The notes: a model not told the origin generated them from the letters alone. Shown: positions 1 to 9,917, numbered from the stretch's first letter. The stretch is DNA of 64,000 nt from Rhizobium redzepovicii (GCF_019793435.1 NZ_JAILYH010000001.1:248001-312000); one strand, 5' to 3'. Program-made: numbers and translations.

Positions 1-268
1 TGCCGATCGCGGTGACCGCCGAGGAGCCGCCGAAATAGATGAGATAGATGATCAGCAGTTCCGGCACGCCGCGAAACACCGTCGTATAGACATTGCCGAG
101 CGCCACAAGAAAGGGATTGCCGGAGAGCTTCGCCCCCGCGACGATCGCGCCGAGCACCGCGCCGATCGCCAACGCCGTCGCGGTGACGGCGAGCGTCATC
201 AAGGTGGCGAGAATGAGCAGCGCGCCCCATCCCGTCGAGCCGAAGCCAAGCAGTTCCAAGCTTGCCAT
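1..268 (-). CDS. Amino-acid ABC transporter permease (partial, HisQ/HisM-type)
   Basis: This is the N-terminal 89 codons of an inner-membrane permease; the rest lies left of the window. The start is the ATG at 266-268. The visible protein opens with a short periplasmic leader, a hydrophobic helix rich in L, A and T, and then the FRGVPELLIIYLIYFGG segment typical of the first membrane helices of polar amino-acid uptake permeases (HisQ/OccQ type). It follows the binding-protein gene on the same strand with about 100 bp between them, and both lie divergent from hutC. Histidine or urocanate import is therefore the likely role. That role is inferred from position; the family assignment is seen in the sequence. 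Confidence 0.85.
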   Translation of the reverse strand, partial: MASLELLGFGSTGWGALLILATLMTLAVTATALAIGAVLGAIVAGAKLSGNPFLVALGNVYTTVFRGVPELLIIYLIYFGGSSAVTAIG

Positions 269-373
269 ATCGTCCGTTCCCCGTCCGTGGCAGTATTTTC
301 TGGATCGAGAATAACACGCGGTCTCCGGCGACAAAGCCGGAGACCGGCGCCTGCGGCCAAAAGGCCGAAGCGC

Positions 374-1216
374 TTACTGCTGCGGGCTGACGTCGACCTG
401 GAACCACTTCATCGAGAGGTTCTTGACGGTGCCGTCGGCGAGCGCGGACTTGATCGCCTCGCTGAACTTGTCGCGCAGATCGGTATCGGCCTTGCGGACG
501 CCGAGGCCTTCGCCCTCGCCCCAGATCGAGCCGACGATCTCCGGACCGGTGAAGTCGAGCGCGCCGTTGGCGGTCTTGAAGGCATTGGCGAAATAGACGG
601 CGTCGTCGAAGCCGAGGTCGATGCGGCCGTTCTGCAGGTCGAGGTCGCGGTCGGCGCCGGTCTTGTACTCGCGGATCTCGGCAATATCGCCGAAATTGTC
701 ATAGACGAACTTGGCGTAGACGGTGGCCGCCTGGATGCCGATCGTCTTGCCCTTGAAAGCCTCCTTCAGCGCGTCGATCTCCTTCACGCCGGTCTGGCCG
801 GGCGTCATCTTGATCGTGGAGCCAGTGCCGGCAGCTTTCGCCAGCGGGCTGTCCTTGGCGGTGGCGAAGGCAGCGGGCGTGGCTGCATAGGGAATGGTGA
901 AATCGATCACCTGCTTGCGCTCTTCGGTGATCGACAGCGCGTCCATGATGACATCGAACTTGCCGGCATTCAGCGCCGGGATCATGCCGTCCCAATCGGA
1001 AGCAACAAGCGTGCATTCGATCTTGGCGCGTTCGCAGAGCACCTTGGCGAGCTCCGGCTCGAAGCCGCCGAGCGTGCCGTCGGCATTGGTGAGGTTCCAC
1101 GGCGCATAGGCGCCCTCGAGCGTGATCGTCGCCTTCGTCCAGTCCTTGGCGAAAGCGGGTGCTGCGAAGGCGGAAAGAGCGGCGACGCCGCAAAACAGGA
1201 TTGTGCTGAATTTCAT
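374..1216 (-). CDS. Periplasmic amino-acid-binding protein of an ABC importer (probable histidine)
   Basis: A 280-residue family 3 solute-binding protein. The ATG at 1214-1216 is chosen because AGGAG lies about 9 bases upstream and because it begins a clear Sec signal peptide (MKFSTILFCGVAALSAFAAPAFA, cleavage after AFA); in-frame codons further upstream would bury the signal. Mature-protein features typical of the family include GAYAPWNLTNADG near the ligand site, GFEPELAKVLC, and FDVIMDALSITEERK. It is transcribed away from hutC across a shared promoter containing an AT-rich dyad and precedes a permease gene. Histidine or a related hut substrate is the likely ligand (inference from context). 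Confidence 0.88.
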   Translation of the reverse strand: MKFSTILFCGVAALSAFAAPAFAKDWTKATITLEGAYAPWNLTNADGTLGGFEPELAKVLCERAKIECTLVASDWDGMIPALNAGKFDVIMDALSITEERKQVIDFTIPYAATPAAFATAKDSPLAKAAGTGSTIKMTPGQTGVKEIDALKEAFKGKTIGIQAATVYAKFVYDNFGDIAEIREYKTGADRDLDLQNGRIDLGFDDAVYFANAFKTANGALDFTGPEIVGSIWGEGEGLGVRKADTDLRDKFSEAIKSALADGTVKNLSMKWFQVDVSPQQ

Positions 1217-1324
1217 TGATGAATTCTCCTCTGGAGTTGAAACAGACCTTGCGGCACCACGCCGATCTTCGCCGGCTTGCCCTTTCCGTCCTATTTCTGT
1301 GTCCAGGACCGATTGAGAGGTTGT

Positions 1325-1338
1325 ATATGGTACCATAT
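1325..1338. promoter_or_regulatory. 14-bp palindrome, candidate HutC operator
   Basis: ATATGGTACCATAT is a perfect 14-bp dyad lying between the divergent binding-protein gene (start 1216) and hutC (start 1411). The longer context TTGTATATGGTACC recurs with one change at 2180-2193. HutC repressors are known to bind AT-rich palindromes containing TGTAT/ATACA-type half-sites, so this fits autoregulation plus control of the importer. The dyad is seen directly; its use by HutC is inferred. Confidence 0.6.
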
Positions 1339-1410
1339 GAGATATTTTGTGATATGCAAGAGGAAAGTCGATTTAGGTGGCGAATTCCATTCGTGCAAAA
1401 GGAATAGGCA

Positions 1411-2166
1411 ATGAAGCGTTCCGGCGAGATGAAGCGCGAACTGGCGGAAAATGATAGCACGCCGCTTTACGCCGGCGTCAAGCAGGTGATCCTCGACCGC
1501 ATCCACAGCGGCGAATGGCCGCCGAAATACCGCGTGCCGTCGGAAAACGAGCTGGTCGTCGAGCTCGGCGTCAGCAAGATGACCGCCAACCGGGCGCTGC
1601 GCGAACTTGCCAATGAAGGCGAACTCGTCCGCATCCAGGGCGTCGGCTCCTTCGTCGCTGAACGCAAGGGCTATTCGGCGCTGTTCGAGGTGCGCAACAT
1701 CGCCGAGGAAATCGCCGAACGCGGCCATGTCCATGAGGCCTCCGTCGTCGTTCTCGCCCAGGAAACGGCCTCTCCGGAGATCGCCGACGCGCTCGAACTT
1801 GCGATCGGCGCGGCAGTCTTCCACTCACTGATCGTGCACAGCGAAAACGGTGTTCCGGTGCAGATCGAGGACCGTTTCGTCCATCCGGAGGCCGCCCCCG
1901 AATATCTCGACCAGGATTTCACCACCTTGACGCCGAACGCCTATCTGACGGCGGCCGCCCCGCTCAGCGGCTCCGAGCACGTCGTCGAGGCAGCGATGCC
2001 GCAGGCCTGGGAATGCAAGCTCCTGACCATCCTGAAGACCGAACCCTGCCTGACGATCCGCCGGCGCACATGGTCGGCAAAACAGGTGGTCTCCACAGCC
2101 CGCCTCGTCTACCCCGGCTATCGCTACCGGCTCGAGGCGCGCAGCGGCAAGATGTTCGAAGACTAA
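1411..2166 (+). CDS. hutC: HutC, GntR-family histidine utilisation repressor (copy 1)
   Basis: A 251-residue transcriptional repressor of the GntR/HutC subfamily. Residues about 15-85 form the winged helix-turn-helix (YAGVKQVILDRIHSGEWPP, then SENELVVELGVSKMTANRAL), and residues about 95-240 form the UTRA/chorismate-lyase-like effector domain, which binds urocanate in characterised HutC proteins. The start ATG has AAGGA seven bases upstream. It ends with the RRRTWSA and YPGYRYRLEARSG segments typical of HutC. A second HutC-type gene faces it convergently. It probably represses the importer, itself and the hut enzymes (inference). Confidence 0.92.
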   Translation: MKRSGEMKRELAENDSTPLYAGVKQVILDRIHSGEWPPKYRVPSENELVVELGVSKMTANRALRELANEGELVRIQGVGSFVAERKGYSALFEVRNIAEEIAERGHVHEASVVVLAQETASPEIADALELAIGAAVFHSLIVHSENGVPVQIEDRFVHPEAAPEYLDQDFTTLTPNAYLTAAAPLSGSEHVVEAAMPQAWECKLLTILKTEPCLTIRRRTWSAKQVVSTARLVYPGYRYRLEARSGKMFED

Positions 2167-2179
2167 AACACCCGCGACA

Positions 2180-2193
2180 TTGTATATGGAACC
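2180..2193. promoter_or_regulatory. Second copy of the hutC-promoter motif, between the two hutC genes
   Basis: TTGTATATGGAACC matches 13 of 14 bases of the motif at 1321-1334. It sits in the 38-bp gap between the two convergent hutC genes, where no promoter is expected. It may be an auxiliary operator or a relic of the duplication that made the two regulators. Confidence 0.4.
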
Positions 2194-2204
2194 TCCGGCT
2201 ACTG

Positions 2205-2927
2205 CTATTGCGACGCCGGCGTGAAACGCGCCACCAGGGCGTGGCGATCGCCGGGATAAGTGAAGCGCACATGGGTCACCGGCCCGGCGCCACTCCAGGT
2301 GCGGCGCTCGACCACCAGGCAGGCGGTGTTGCGGGCGATGTCGAGGGCCGCCGCCACCTCGGCGCTGGCGGAGACGGCGTGGATCCGGTGTTCGGCGGTG
2401 CTCCACGGCACCTGGTTGAGCAGCCACGGCCCAGGCGCCACCGTCAGGAAATCGGCATCGGCGGCCTCAGGTACGGTCGCAAGGCTGATCAGCCGCTCCT
2501 CCAGGCAGAAGGGCCGCGTGCCGGCATTGTGGATGCAGACCACCTCGACGACCGAGGACGCCACAGGCAGCTCCAGCCGGCGGCTGTCCTCAGCCTTGGC
2601 CTTGCGGCTCGCCGTCTTCGACACCGCGTAGGAATAGGGCAGGTTCAGCGACTGCACCTCGGCCTTGATGTCGTGGATTTCGAGAACGGCCGATTGCGCC
2701 TGCGGCTGGGTGACGAAGCTGCCGGATTTCTTGCGGCGCTCGATGAGGCCGGCCTTAGCGAGCTGGGTCAGCACCTTGTTCACCGTCATGCGCGAGACGT
2801 CATATTGGGTAGCGAGATCGACCTCGAAGGGAATACGGTGTCCCGGCGGCCATTCGCCCGAGACGATACGGCCCTCGATCTCGCCGAGGATGCGCTGGTG
2901 CAAGGTGGGATCCCTGCTTTGGTTCAT
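2205..2927 (-). CDS. hutC: HutC-type GntR regulator (copy 2)
   Basis: A 240-residue GntR/UTRA repressor, clearly homologous but not identical to the copy at 1411. The N-terminal winged helix (LHQRILGEIEGRIVSGEWPPGHRIP, DVSRMTVNKVLTQLAKAGLI) precedes a UTRA domain ending with RRTWSGAGPVTHVRFTYPG. An in-frame GTG at 2931-2933 is an alternative start; the ATG at 2925-2927 is preferred. It lies about 60 bp downstream of hutF on the same strand, so it is probably cotranscribed with it. In characterised systems UTRA domains of this type sense urocanate or formimino intermediates; the ligand of this copy cannot be told from the sequence. Confidence 0.88.
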   Translation of the reverse strand: MNQSRDPTLHQRILGEIEGRIVSGEWPPGHRIPFEVDLATQYDVSRMTVNKVLTQLAKAGLIERRKKSGSFVTQPQAQSAVLEIHDIKAEVQSLNLPYSYAVSKTASRKAKAEDSRRLELPVASSVVEVVCIHNAGTRPFCLEERLISLATVPEAADADFLTVAPGPWLLNQVPWSTAEHRIHAVSASAEVAAALDIARNTACLVVERRTWSGAGPVTHVRFTYPGDRHALVARFTPASQ

Positions 2928-2987
2928 CGCCACGTTCCCATTGATCTCCCGCTCTAGATCGAATGCCTGCTTATGAAAAGCGCTTTT

Positions 2988-4334
2988 TCAGCCAGCCAGC
3001 AATTCGCCCATCGCGGCAAGGAACCGCCGGTCGATGGCCTCGCGCCCGACATGACGCCCACCCGCCACCTGCTTGCGGCCGCGCGCCCAGACGCAATCGA
3101 TGGAAATGCCGCCGGCAAACAGCCAGTGATCGAGGATCTGATCGCCGGAGAGATAGGGAACGGCTGACATATCGAGCGAAACGAGATCGGCGTGATGGCC
3201 TTCGGCGATACCGGCCGGGGCTTTCAGCGCCGCACCGCCGCCGGCAAGCGCCTGGTTGAACAGGCAAAGCGCCGTCGAACCGCCGGGTGCTGCGACGACA
3301 TTGCGGGCGCGCAGCGCCAGGCGCTGCGAATATTCGAGCTGGCGCAATTCTTCCGGCAAGGAGATCAGCACGTTGGAATCCGAGCCGATGCCGTAACGGC
3401 CGCCCTCTTGAAGGAAAAGGGGCGCAGCAAAGGCGCCGTCGCCGAGATTGGCCTCGGTGATCGGGCAGAGGCCGGCGATCGCGCCGCTATTCGCCATATG
3501 CCGCGTCTCGTCCTCGGTCATGTGAGTCGCATGGATCAGGCACCAGCGCTCATCCACTGGCATATGATCGAGCAGCCATTCGACCGGCCGCGCGCCCGAC
3601 CAGGCGACGCAGTCCTCGACCTCCTTCACCTGCTCGGCGACATGAATATGGATAGGGCCATCGCCCGCCATCGGCACGAGCTTCGCCAATTGCTCCGGTG
3701 TTGCGGCGCGCAGGCTGTGCGGCGCAACACCGAGTTCGGCGCCGTCGAGCCGGCCAGTCACTGCCCGACATCCCTCCATCAGCCTTTCGAAGCTTTCGAG
3801 CGAATTGATGAATCGCCGCTGGCCGTCGATCGGCTGAGCGCCGCTGAAACCGGAATGGGCGTAGAAGACCGGCAGGAGGGTCAGACCGATCCCGGTCTCT
3901 TCGCTTGCCGCACCGATACGTTCGGCAAGCTCGGCGATATTGGCATAGGTGCCGCCATCCCTGTCGTGATGGAGATAATGGAATTCGCCGACGCGGGAAA
4001 AGCCAGCCTCAAGCATCTCCGCATAAAGCTTGGCGGCAACCGCCTCGACATGTTCAGGCGTCATCGCCAAAGCGAACTTGTACATGACCGTGCGCCAGCT
4101 CCAGAAGCTGTCGTTTGCCGGGCCGCGCACTTCGGCAAGACCGGCCATCGCCCGCTGGAAGGCGTGGCTGTGCAGGTTGCCGATGGCCGGAACGATCAGA
4201 GCATGGCGCTCATCACCGGGCGCGGAGGCAACGCCCACCTCGAGCCGGGCGATGCGCCCGGCCTCGAGCGTCAGCCGCAGGTCCTTCTGCCAGCCTTGCG
4301 GCGTCAGAGCAGTCCTCGCGTGAAGTACGGTCAT
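2988..4334 (-). CDS. hutF: Formimidoylglutamate deiminase
   Basis: A 448-residue amidohydrolase that converts N-formimidoyl-L-glutamate to N-formyl-L-glutamate and ammonia, step four of the five-step histidine pathway. The metal-binding H-x-H is in [11 protein letters not shown] near residue 60, followed by family signatures [15 protein letters not shown] (seen as [11 protein letters not shown]), HIHVAEQ, LIHATHM and GIGSDSN, which supply the remaining metal and catalytic residues. The ATG at 4332-4334 is chosen over the in-frame ATG at 4427 because GGGGAG lies just upstream and homologues begin there. It is divergent from hutI and appears to form an operon with the second hutC. Confidence 0.95.
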   Translation of the reverse strand: MTVLHARTALTPQGWQKDLRLTLEAGRIARLEVGVASAPGDERHALIVPAIGNLHSHAFQRAMAGLAEVRGPANDSFWSWRTVMYKFALAMTPEHVEAVAAKLYAEMLEAGFSRVGEFHYLHHDRDGGTYANIAELAERIGAASEETGIGLTLLPVFYAHSGFSGAQPIDGQRRFINSLESFERLMEGCRAVTGRLDGAELGVAPHSLRAATPEQLAKLVPMAGDGPIHIHVAEQVKEVEDCVAWSGARPVEWLLDHMPVDERWCLIHATHMTEDETRHMANSGAIAGLCPITEANLGDGAFAAPLFLQEGGRYGIGSDSNVLISLPEELRQLEYSQRLALRARNVVAAPGGSTALCLFNQALAGGGAALKAPAGIAEGHHADLVSLDMSAVPYLSGDQILDHWLFAGGISIDCVWARGRKQVAGGRHVGREAIDRRFLAAMGELLAG

Positions 4335-4415
4335 GGCCTTTTCTCCCCTTCTGCCGCGCCGCCGATCTTTCTTTTCCAGAAGAGCGCGCAAAATTTCTCT
4401 TGTCACCTGCTTATT

Positions 4416-4427
4416 ATGTATATACAT
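4416..4427. promoter_or_regulatory. ATGTATATACAT dyad in the hutF-hutI divergent promoter
   Basis: A perfect 12-bp palindrome between hutF (start 4334) and hutI (start 4457). It contains TGTATATACA, which resembles the TGTAT...ATACA-type half-sites bound by HutC in pseudomonads. Its central location would let one repressor control both transcripts. The palindrome is seen directly; the binding protein is inferred. Confidence 0.6.
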
Positions 4428-4456
4428 GTTTCAGCATAAGGAAAGGCGCAAAGCTG

Positions 4457-5719
4457 ATGACCGGGAACAATTTTTCTGAAGGAACCGCATCCGCCGAGGT
4501 CAGGCCGGCGCTGTGGCGCAATGCGCGCCTGGCGACGCTCGCGCCTGACAAAGCCGGGCTCGGCATCGTCGAAAAGGGCGCCGTTCTGATCGAAAACGGC
4601 CGCATCGCCTTCTCAGGCGCCGAACGCGAGCTGCCGGCATCGGCTATCGAACGCTCCGACATCGTCGATCTCGAAGGCCGCTGGGTGACACCCGGCCTCG
4701 TCGACTGCCACACCCATATCGTTCACGGCGGCAATCGTGCTCGAGAATTCCAGATGCGCCTTGAAGGCGCGACCTACGAAGAGATCGCGCGGGCCGGTGG
4801 CGGCATCGTCTCCTCGGTTCAGGCGACCAATGCGCTGTCGGTCGAGGAACTCGTCGCCGAAGCACTGCCGCGGCTCGATACGCTGCTTGCCGAAGGCGTG
4901 ACCACTGTCGAGATCAAATCCGGCTATGGCCTCAACCGGACCGGCGAAGTGAAGATGTTGCAGAGCGCCCGCCTGCTCGGCCATATCAGGCCGGTGCGCG
5001 TTGCCACCACCTATCTCGGTGCGCATGCGACGCCGGTGGATTACAAGGGCCGCAACGGCGACTATCTCGACGATGTCGTGCTGCCCGGGCTCGACGACAT
5101 GTACAACCTCGGCCTTGCCGATGCCGTCGACGGCTTCTGCGAAGGCATCGCTTTTTCGACAGTCGAGATCGCCCGCGTCTTCGACAAGGCCAAAATGCTC
5201 GGCCTGCCGGTCAAGCTGCATGCCGAGCAGCTCTCCAATCTCGGCGGCGCCAAGCTGGCTGCCGCCTATGGCGCGCTGTCCTGTGATCATCTGGAATATC
5301 TCGACGAGGAGGGCGTTGCCGCAATGGCCGCGGCCGGCACCGTCGCCGTGCTGCTGCCCGGCGCCTTCTATGCCATCCATGAAAAACAGAAGCCGCCGGT
5401 GGAAGCGTTGCGCCGGGCGGGCGTGCCGATCGCGATCGCCACCGACTGCAATCCCGGCACCTCGCCGCTCACCTCGATGCTGCTGACCATGAACATGTCG
5501 GCGACGCTGTTCGGCCTCACCGTCGAGGAATGCATCGCCGGCGCCACCCGCGAAGGCGCCCGTGCGCTCGGCCTTATCGGCGAGACCGGCACGCTCGAAG
5601 CCGGCAAATCCGCCGATCTCGCCGTCTGGAATATCGAGAGCCTTGCCGAGCTCGTCTACCGCATCGGCTTCAATCCGCTTCACGCACGCGTCTTCAAGGG
5701 CGAAAGGAACGGTCGATGA
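4457..5719 (+). CDS. hutI: Imidazolonepropionase
   Basis: A 420-residue metal-dependent amidohydrolase that opens 4-imidazolone-5-propanoate to N-formimidoyl-L-glutamate, step three of histidine breakdown. The metal site is seen in [13 protein letters not shown] (about residues 80-92), [23 protein letters not shown] and [11 protein letters not shown]. The start at 4457 follows a purine-rich AAGGAAAGG; the open frame extends further upstream but that part lies inside hutF. Its stop overlaps the hutH start as ATGA, indicating translational coupling. It is the first gene of the hutIHGUD operon. Confidence 0.96.
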   Translation: MTGNNFSEGTASAEVRPALWRNARLATLAPDKAGLGIVEKGAVLIENGRIAFSGAERELPASAIERSDIVDLEGRWVTPGLVDCHTHIVHGGNRAREFQMRLEGATYEEIARAGGGIVSSVQATNALSVEELVAEALPRLDTLLAEGVTTVEIKSGYGLNRTGEVKMLQSARLLGHIRPVRVATTYLGAHATPVDYKGRNGDYLDDVVLPGLDDMYNLGLADAVDGFCEGIAFSTVEIARVFDKAKMLGLPVKLHAEQLSNLGGAKLAAAYGALSCDHLEYLDEEGVAAMAAAGTVAVLLPGAFYAIHEKQKPPVEALRRAGVPIAIATDCNPGTSPLTSMLLTMNMSATLFGLTVEECIAGATREGARALGLIGETGTLEAGKSADLAVWNIESLAELVYRIGFNPLHARVFKGERNGR

Positions 5720-7251
5720 CCATCACGCTCCACCCGGGCTCCGTCTCGCTCAAGGATCTCGAGACCATCTATTGGACCGGTGCGCCGGCCAGGCTCGATC
5801 CCGCCTTCGATGCCGGCATCGCCAAGGCCGCCGCCCGCATCGCCGAGATCGCCGCCGGCAATGCGCCGGTTTACGGCATCAATACCGGCTTCGGCAAACT
5901 CGCCTCGATCAAGATCGACAGCGCCGACGTCGCCACGCTGCAGCGCAATCTCATCCTGTCGCATTGCTGCGGCATCGGCGCGCCGCTTCCGGAAAATATC
6001 GTCCGGCTGATCATGGCGCTGAAGCTTGTTTCGCTCGGGCGCGGCGCCTCCGGCGTCCGGCTGCAGCTGGTGCGGCTGATCGAAGGCATGCTGGATACGG
6101 GCGTTATTCCGCTGATCCCGGAAAAGGGCTCGGTCGGCGCCTCCGGCGATCTTGCCCCGCTCGCCCATATGGCGGCGGTGATGATGGGCGAGGCCGAAGC
6201 CTTCTTCGCCGGCGAACGACTTTCCGGTGCAGTGGCCCTGGAAAAGGCCGGACTGAAACCTATCGTGCTCGCCGCCAAGGAAGGCCTGGCGCTGATCAAC
6301 GGCACACAGACCTCGACGGCGCTGGCGCTCGCTGGCCTCTTCCGCGCCCATCGCGCCGCGCAGTCGGCGCTCATCACCGGCGCCATGTCGACCGACGCAG
6401 CCATGGGGTCCTCGGCGCCCTTCCACGCCGATATCCACACGTTGCGCGGCCACAAGGGCCAGATCGATACCGCAGCCGCGCTTCGCGGCCTGCTCGAAAA
6501 CTCCGTCATCCGCCAGAGCCATATCGAGGGCGACGAGCGCGTACAGGATCCCTATTGCATCCGGTGCCAGCCGCAGGTGGACGGCGCCTGCCTCGACCTC
6601 TTGCGTTCAGTCGCCCGCACCCTTGAAATCGAGGCCAATGCTGTCACCGACAATCCGCTGGTGCTGTCGGACAACTCGGTTGTCTCCGGTGGCAACTTCC
6701 ACGCCGAACCCGTCGCCTTCGCCGCCGATCAGATAGCCCTTGCCGTCTGCGAGATCGGCGCGATCTCGCAGCGACGCATCGCGCTGCTGGTCGATCCGGT
6801 ACTTTCCTACGGCCTGCCGGCCTTCCTCGCCAAAAAGCCAGGCCTGAACTCCGGCCTGATGATTGCCGAGGTCACCTCGGCGGCGCTGATGTCGGAGAAC
6901 AAGCAAATGTCGCACCCGGCCTCGGTCGATTCGACCCCGACCTCGGCCAATCAGGAAGACCATGTCTCGATGGCTTGCCACGGTGCCCGGCGCCTGCTCG
7001 GCATGACCGAGAACCTGTTCGGCATCATCGGCATCGAGGCGCTGACCGCTGCGCAAGGGGTCGAGCTGCGCGCACCGCTTGCCACCAGCCCGGAGCTTTT
7101 GAAGGCGATCGCCGCAATCCGCAGCCAGGTGCCGAGCCTCGACAGCGACCGCTATATGGCGAACGACCTCGCCGCGGCGGCCGAGCTGGTGGCGACGGGC
7201 GCACTGAATGCTTCGGTTTCGAATGGCATTCTGCCGGTTTTGGAGGGTTGA
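5716..7251 (+). CDS. hutH: Histidine ammonia-lyase (histidase)
   Basis: A 511-residue enzyme that deaminates L-histidine to urocanate, the first step of the pathway. The Ala-Ser-Gly triad that cyclises to the MIO electrophile is at residues 142-144 ([15 protein letters not shown]), the same position as in the Pseudomonas enzyme. [11 protein letters not shown] near residue 53 supplies the conserved active-site tyrosine, and the [17 protein letters not shown] segment is also diagnostic. The ATG overlaps the hutI stop. Length and motifs are complete. Confidence 0.97.
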   Translation: MTITLHPGSVSLKDLETIYWTGAPARLDPAFDAGIAKAAARIAEIAAGNAPVYGINTGFGKLASIKIDSADVATLQRNLILSHCCGIGAPLPENIVRLIMALKLVSLGRGASGVRLQLVRLIEGMLDTGVIPLIPEKGSVGASGDLAPLAHMAAVMMGEAEAFFAGERLSGAVALEKAGLKPIVLAAKEGLALINGTQTSTALALAGLFRAHRAAQSALITGAMSTDAAMGSSAPFHADIHTLRGHKGQIDTAAALRGLLENSVIRQSHIEGDERVQDPYCIRCQPQVDGACLDLLRSVARTLEIEANAVTDNPLVLSDNSVVSGGNFHAEPVAFAADQIALAVCEIGAISQRRIALLVDPVLSYGLPAFLAKKPGLNSGLMIAEVTSAALMSENKQMSHPASVDSTPTSANQEDHVSMACHGARRLLGMTENLFGIIGIEALTAAQGVELRAPLATSPELLKAIAAIRSQVPSLDSDRYMANDLAAAAELVATGALNASVSNGILPVLEG

Positions 7252-7272
7252 AATGATAGTGAAGAAGAAAGT

Positions 7273-7399
7273 CCCCTCCCCAACCCCTCCCCACAATGGG
7301 GAGGGGCTTAACCTGCGGCCCCGGCTGCATTCAATCTTGAACGCAGACCATGCGGCTGGCTCTAGCTTCTCCCCCTTGTGGGGAGGGGTTGGGGAGGGG
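7273..7399. repeat. Intergenic palindromic element with perfect 24-bp inverted arms
   Basis: The arms at 7273-7296 and 7376-7399 are exact reverse complements over 24 bases (G4AG4TTG4AG4-type composition). They enclose about 79 bases with a second, weaker inner hairpin. The element fills the hutH-hutG gap, and its right arm supplies the GGGGAGGGG that acts as the hutG ribosome binding site. The same arm sequence type recurs at 49527-49667. It resembles the mosaic palindromes (RIME class) described in rhizobia; class membership is inferred. Confidence 0.75.
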
Positions 7400-7407
7400 T
7401 TTTTGCC

Positions 7408-8214
7408 ATGACCAATCCCGTCTTCGAAATCCATCGGGGCACCTCCCCCGTCATCCTCGCTTTCCCCCATACCGGCACCGAGGTCCCGCCCGAGATCTAC
7501 GACCGCCTCAACGACAACGGCCGGATTCTCGCCGATACCGACTGGCACATCCACGAGCTCTATGACGGGCTGCTCAATGATGTCACGACCGTGCGCGCCA
7601 CCTTCCACCGCTATGTGATCGACGCCAACCGCGATCCAGAGGGCGTCAGCCTCTATCCCGGCCAGAACACCACCGGCCTCGTTCCCGAGACGGATTTCGA
7701 CGGCAAGGCGATCTGGAAGGATGGGCAGGCGCCCGACGAGGCCGATATCGCCGCCCGGCTGCGGGATTTTCATGCGCCCTACCACGCCGCTCTTGCCGCC
7801 GAGATCGAGCGCGTCAGAGCAATGCATGGCGTGGCGGTCCTCTATGATTGCCACTCGATCCGCTCGCACATTCCCTTCCTCTTCGAAGGCAAGCTGCCGG
7901 ATTTCAACATCGGCACCGATATGGGCAAGACCTGCGCCGGCGCCATCGAGCAGGCGACGCTCACCGTCGTCGAAGCCGCGGAAGGCTACGACAGCGTGCT
8001 CAACGGCCGCTTCAAGGGCGGCTGGACGACGCGCCATTATGGCAGGCCGGAGACCGGCGTGCATGCGATCCAGATGGAGCTTGCGCAATCGACCCATCTG
8101 CAGGCCGAAGCACCACCCTTTGCCTACGATACCGCGAAAGCGGACAGGCTTCGCGTCCATCTCAAAGACATTCTGGTGCGCATCGAACAGATCGCGCCAG
8201 GCCTGAAACGATAA
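7408..8214 (+). CDS. hutG: N-formylglutamate deformylase
   Basis: A 268-residue amidohydrolase of the FGase family that hydrolyses N-formyl-L-glutamate to glutamate and formate, the last step of the HutF branch. Family signatures are LAFPHTGTEVPP near the N-terminus, ADTDWHIHELYD, DANRDPEG, YDCHSIRSHIPF, and FKGGWTTRHYGRP with nearby E residues for metal binding. The ATG at 7408 is chosen because the G-rich arm of the preceding repeat lies 8-10 bases upstream. It sits between hutH and hutU in the operon and completes the hutF-dependent route. Confidence 0.95.
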   Translation: MTNPVFEIHRGTSPVILAFPHTGTEVPPEIYDRLNDNGRILADTDWHIHELYDGLLNDVTTVRATFHRYVIDANRDPEGVSLYPGQNTTGLVPETDFDGKAIWKDGQAPDEADIAARLRDFHAPYHAALAAEIERVRAMHGVAVLYDCHSIRSHIPFLFEGKLPDFNIGTDMGKTCAGAIEQATLTVVEAAEGYDSVLNGRFKGGWTTRHYGRPETGVHAIQMELAQSTHLQAEAPPFAYDTAKADRLRVHLKDILVRIEQIAPGLKR

Positions 8215-8238
8215 CGATCACTCGACAGGGGAACCGCC

Positions 8239-9912
8239 ATGAGCAATCCACGCCACAATATCCGCGAAATCCGTGCGCCCCGCGGCAACGAGCTCAATGC
8301 CAAGAGCTGGATGACCGAAGCGCCGCTGCGCATGCTGATGAACAATCTCGATCCCGACGTGGCGGAAAATCCGAACGAGCTCGTCGTCTATGGCGGCATC
8401 GGCCGCGCTGCCCGCACCTGGGAGGACTTCGACCGCATCGTCGCGACGCTGAAGACGCTGACGGAAGAAGAAACGCTGCTCGTCCAATCCGGCAAGCCGG
8501 TCGGCGTCTTCCGCACCCACAAGGATGCGCCGCGCGTGCTGATCGCAAATTCCAACCTCGTGCCGCATTGGGCGACCTGGGATCATTTCAACGAGCTGGA
8601 TAAGAAGGGCCTTGCCATGTACGGCCAGATGACGGCCGGCTCGTGGATCTATATCGGCACGCAGGGCATCGTGCAGGGCACCTACGAGACCTTCGTCGAG
8701 GCCGGCCGCCAGCATTATGGCGGTAACCTCAAGGGCAAGTGGATCCTGACTGGCGGCCTCGGCGGCATGGGCGGCGCCCAGCCGCTCGCCGCCGTCATGG
8801 CCGGCGCCTGCTGCCTCGCCGTCGAGTGCAATCCTGACTCGATCGATTTCCGCCTGCGCACCCGCTATCTCGACGCCAAGGCCGAGACGCTTGATGAGGC
8901 GCTCGAGATGATCGACCGCTGGACCAAATCAGGCGAAGCCAAGTCCGTCGGCCTGCTCGGCAATGCCGCCGAAATCCTGCCGGAAATGGTCCGCCGCGGC
9001 ATCCGCCCCGACATGGTCACCGACCAGACCTCGGCGCATGACCCGATCAACGGCTACCTGCCGAAGGGCTGGACGATGGCCGAATGGAAGGCCAAGCGCG
9101 AGAGCGATCCGAAGGCCGTGGAAAAAGCGGCGCGCGCCTCGATGCGCGAGCATGTCGAGGCGATGATCGCCTTCTGGAACGCCGGTATTCCGACACTCGA
9201 CTACGGCAACAACATCCGCCAGGTCGCCAAGGAAGAAGGCCTGGAAAACGCCTTCGCCTTCCCGGGCTTCGTGCCGGCCTATATAAGACCGCTGTTCTGC
9301 CGCGGCATCGGCCCCTTCCGCTGGGCCGCCTTGTCGGGCGACCCGGAGGATATCTACAAGACCGATGCCAAGGTGAGGGAACTGACCCCCGGCAATACCC
9401 ACCTGCACAACTGGCTCGACATGGCCAGAGAGCGCATCGCCTTCCAGGGCCTGCCGGCGCGCATCTGCTGGGTCGGCCTCGGCGACCGCCACCGCCTGGC
9501 TCTGGCCTTCAATGAAATGGTCAGGAATGGCGAGCTTTCCGCCCCCATCGTCATCGGCCGCGACCACCTCGATTCCGGTTCCGTCGCCTCGCCGAACCGC
9601 GAAACCGAAGCCATGAAGGACGGCTCGGACGCCGTCTCCGACTGGCCGCTGCTGAACGCGCTGCTCAACACCGCCTCGGGCGCCACCTGGGTATCGCTGC
9701 ATCATGGCGGCGGCGTCGGCATGGGCTTCTCCCAGCATTCGGGCGTCGTCATCTGCGCCGATGGCACCGACGATGCGGCCAAGCGCCTCGAGCGGGTGCT
9801 CTGGAACGATCCGGCGACCGGCGTCATGCGCCACGCCGATGCCGGCTACGACATCGCCCTCGACTGCGCGAGGGACAAGGGCCTGCGCCTGCCCGGCATT
9901 CTCGGGAACTGA
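8239..9912 (+). CDS. hutU: Urocanate hydratase (urocanase)
   Basis: A 557-residue NAD-dependent enzyme that converts urocanate to 4-imidazolone-5-propanoate, step two of histidine degradation. The NAD-binding glycine-rich stretch [13 protein letters not shown] (about residues 176-188) and the active-site cysteine motif [10 protein letters not shown] (about residue 353) are intact, as is [17 protein letters not shown]. The length matches the bacterial family (about 550-560). The gap to hutG is 24 bases and to hutD 5 bases, so it lies in the same transcript. Confidence 0.97.
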   Translation: MSNPRHNIREIRAPRGNELNAKSWMTEAPLRMLMNNLDPDVAENPNELVVYGGIGRAARTWEDFDRIVATLKTLTEEETLLVQSGKPVGVFRTHKDAPRVLIANSNLVPHWATWDHFNELDKKGLAMYGQMTAGSWIYIGTQGIVQGTYETFVEAGRQHYGGNLKGKWILTGGLGGMGGAQPLAAVMAGACCLAVECNPDSIDFRLRTRYLDAKAETLDEALEMIDRWTKSGEAKSVGLLGNAAEILPEMVRRGIRPDMVTDQTSAHDPINGYLPKGWTMAEWKAKRESDPKAVEKAARASMREHVEAMIAFWNAGIPTLDYGNNIRQVAKEEGLENAFAFPGFVPAYIRPLFCRGIGPFRWAALSGDPEDIYKTDAKVRELTPGNTHLHNWLDMARERIAFQGLPARICWVGLGDRHRLALAFNEMVRNGELSAPIVIGRDHLDSGSVASPNRETEAMKDGSDAVSDWPLLNALLNTASGATWVSLHHGGGVGMGFSQHSGVVICADGTDDAAKRLERVLWNDPATGVMRHADAGYDIALDCARDKGLRLPGILGN

Positions 9913-9917
9913 GCCTC

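Noticed and set aside
287..1219. Long plus-strand open frame of 310 codons
   Set aside because: It is antisense to the binding-protein gene, whose signal peptide, ribosome site and family motifs are clear; the frame reflects high GC.
7263..7400. CRISPR-like array from repeated CCCCTCCCC units
   Set aside because: The units are inverted and unequal without regular spacers; it is a palindromic mosaic element.
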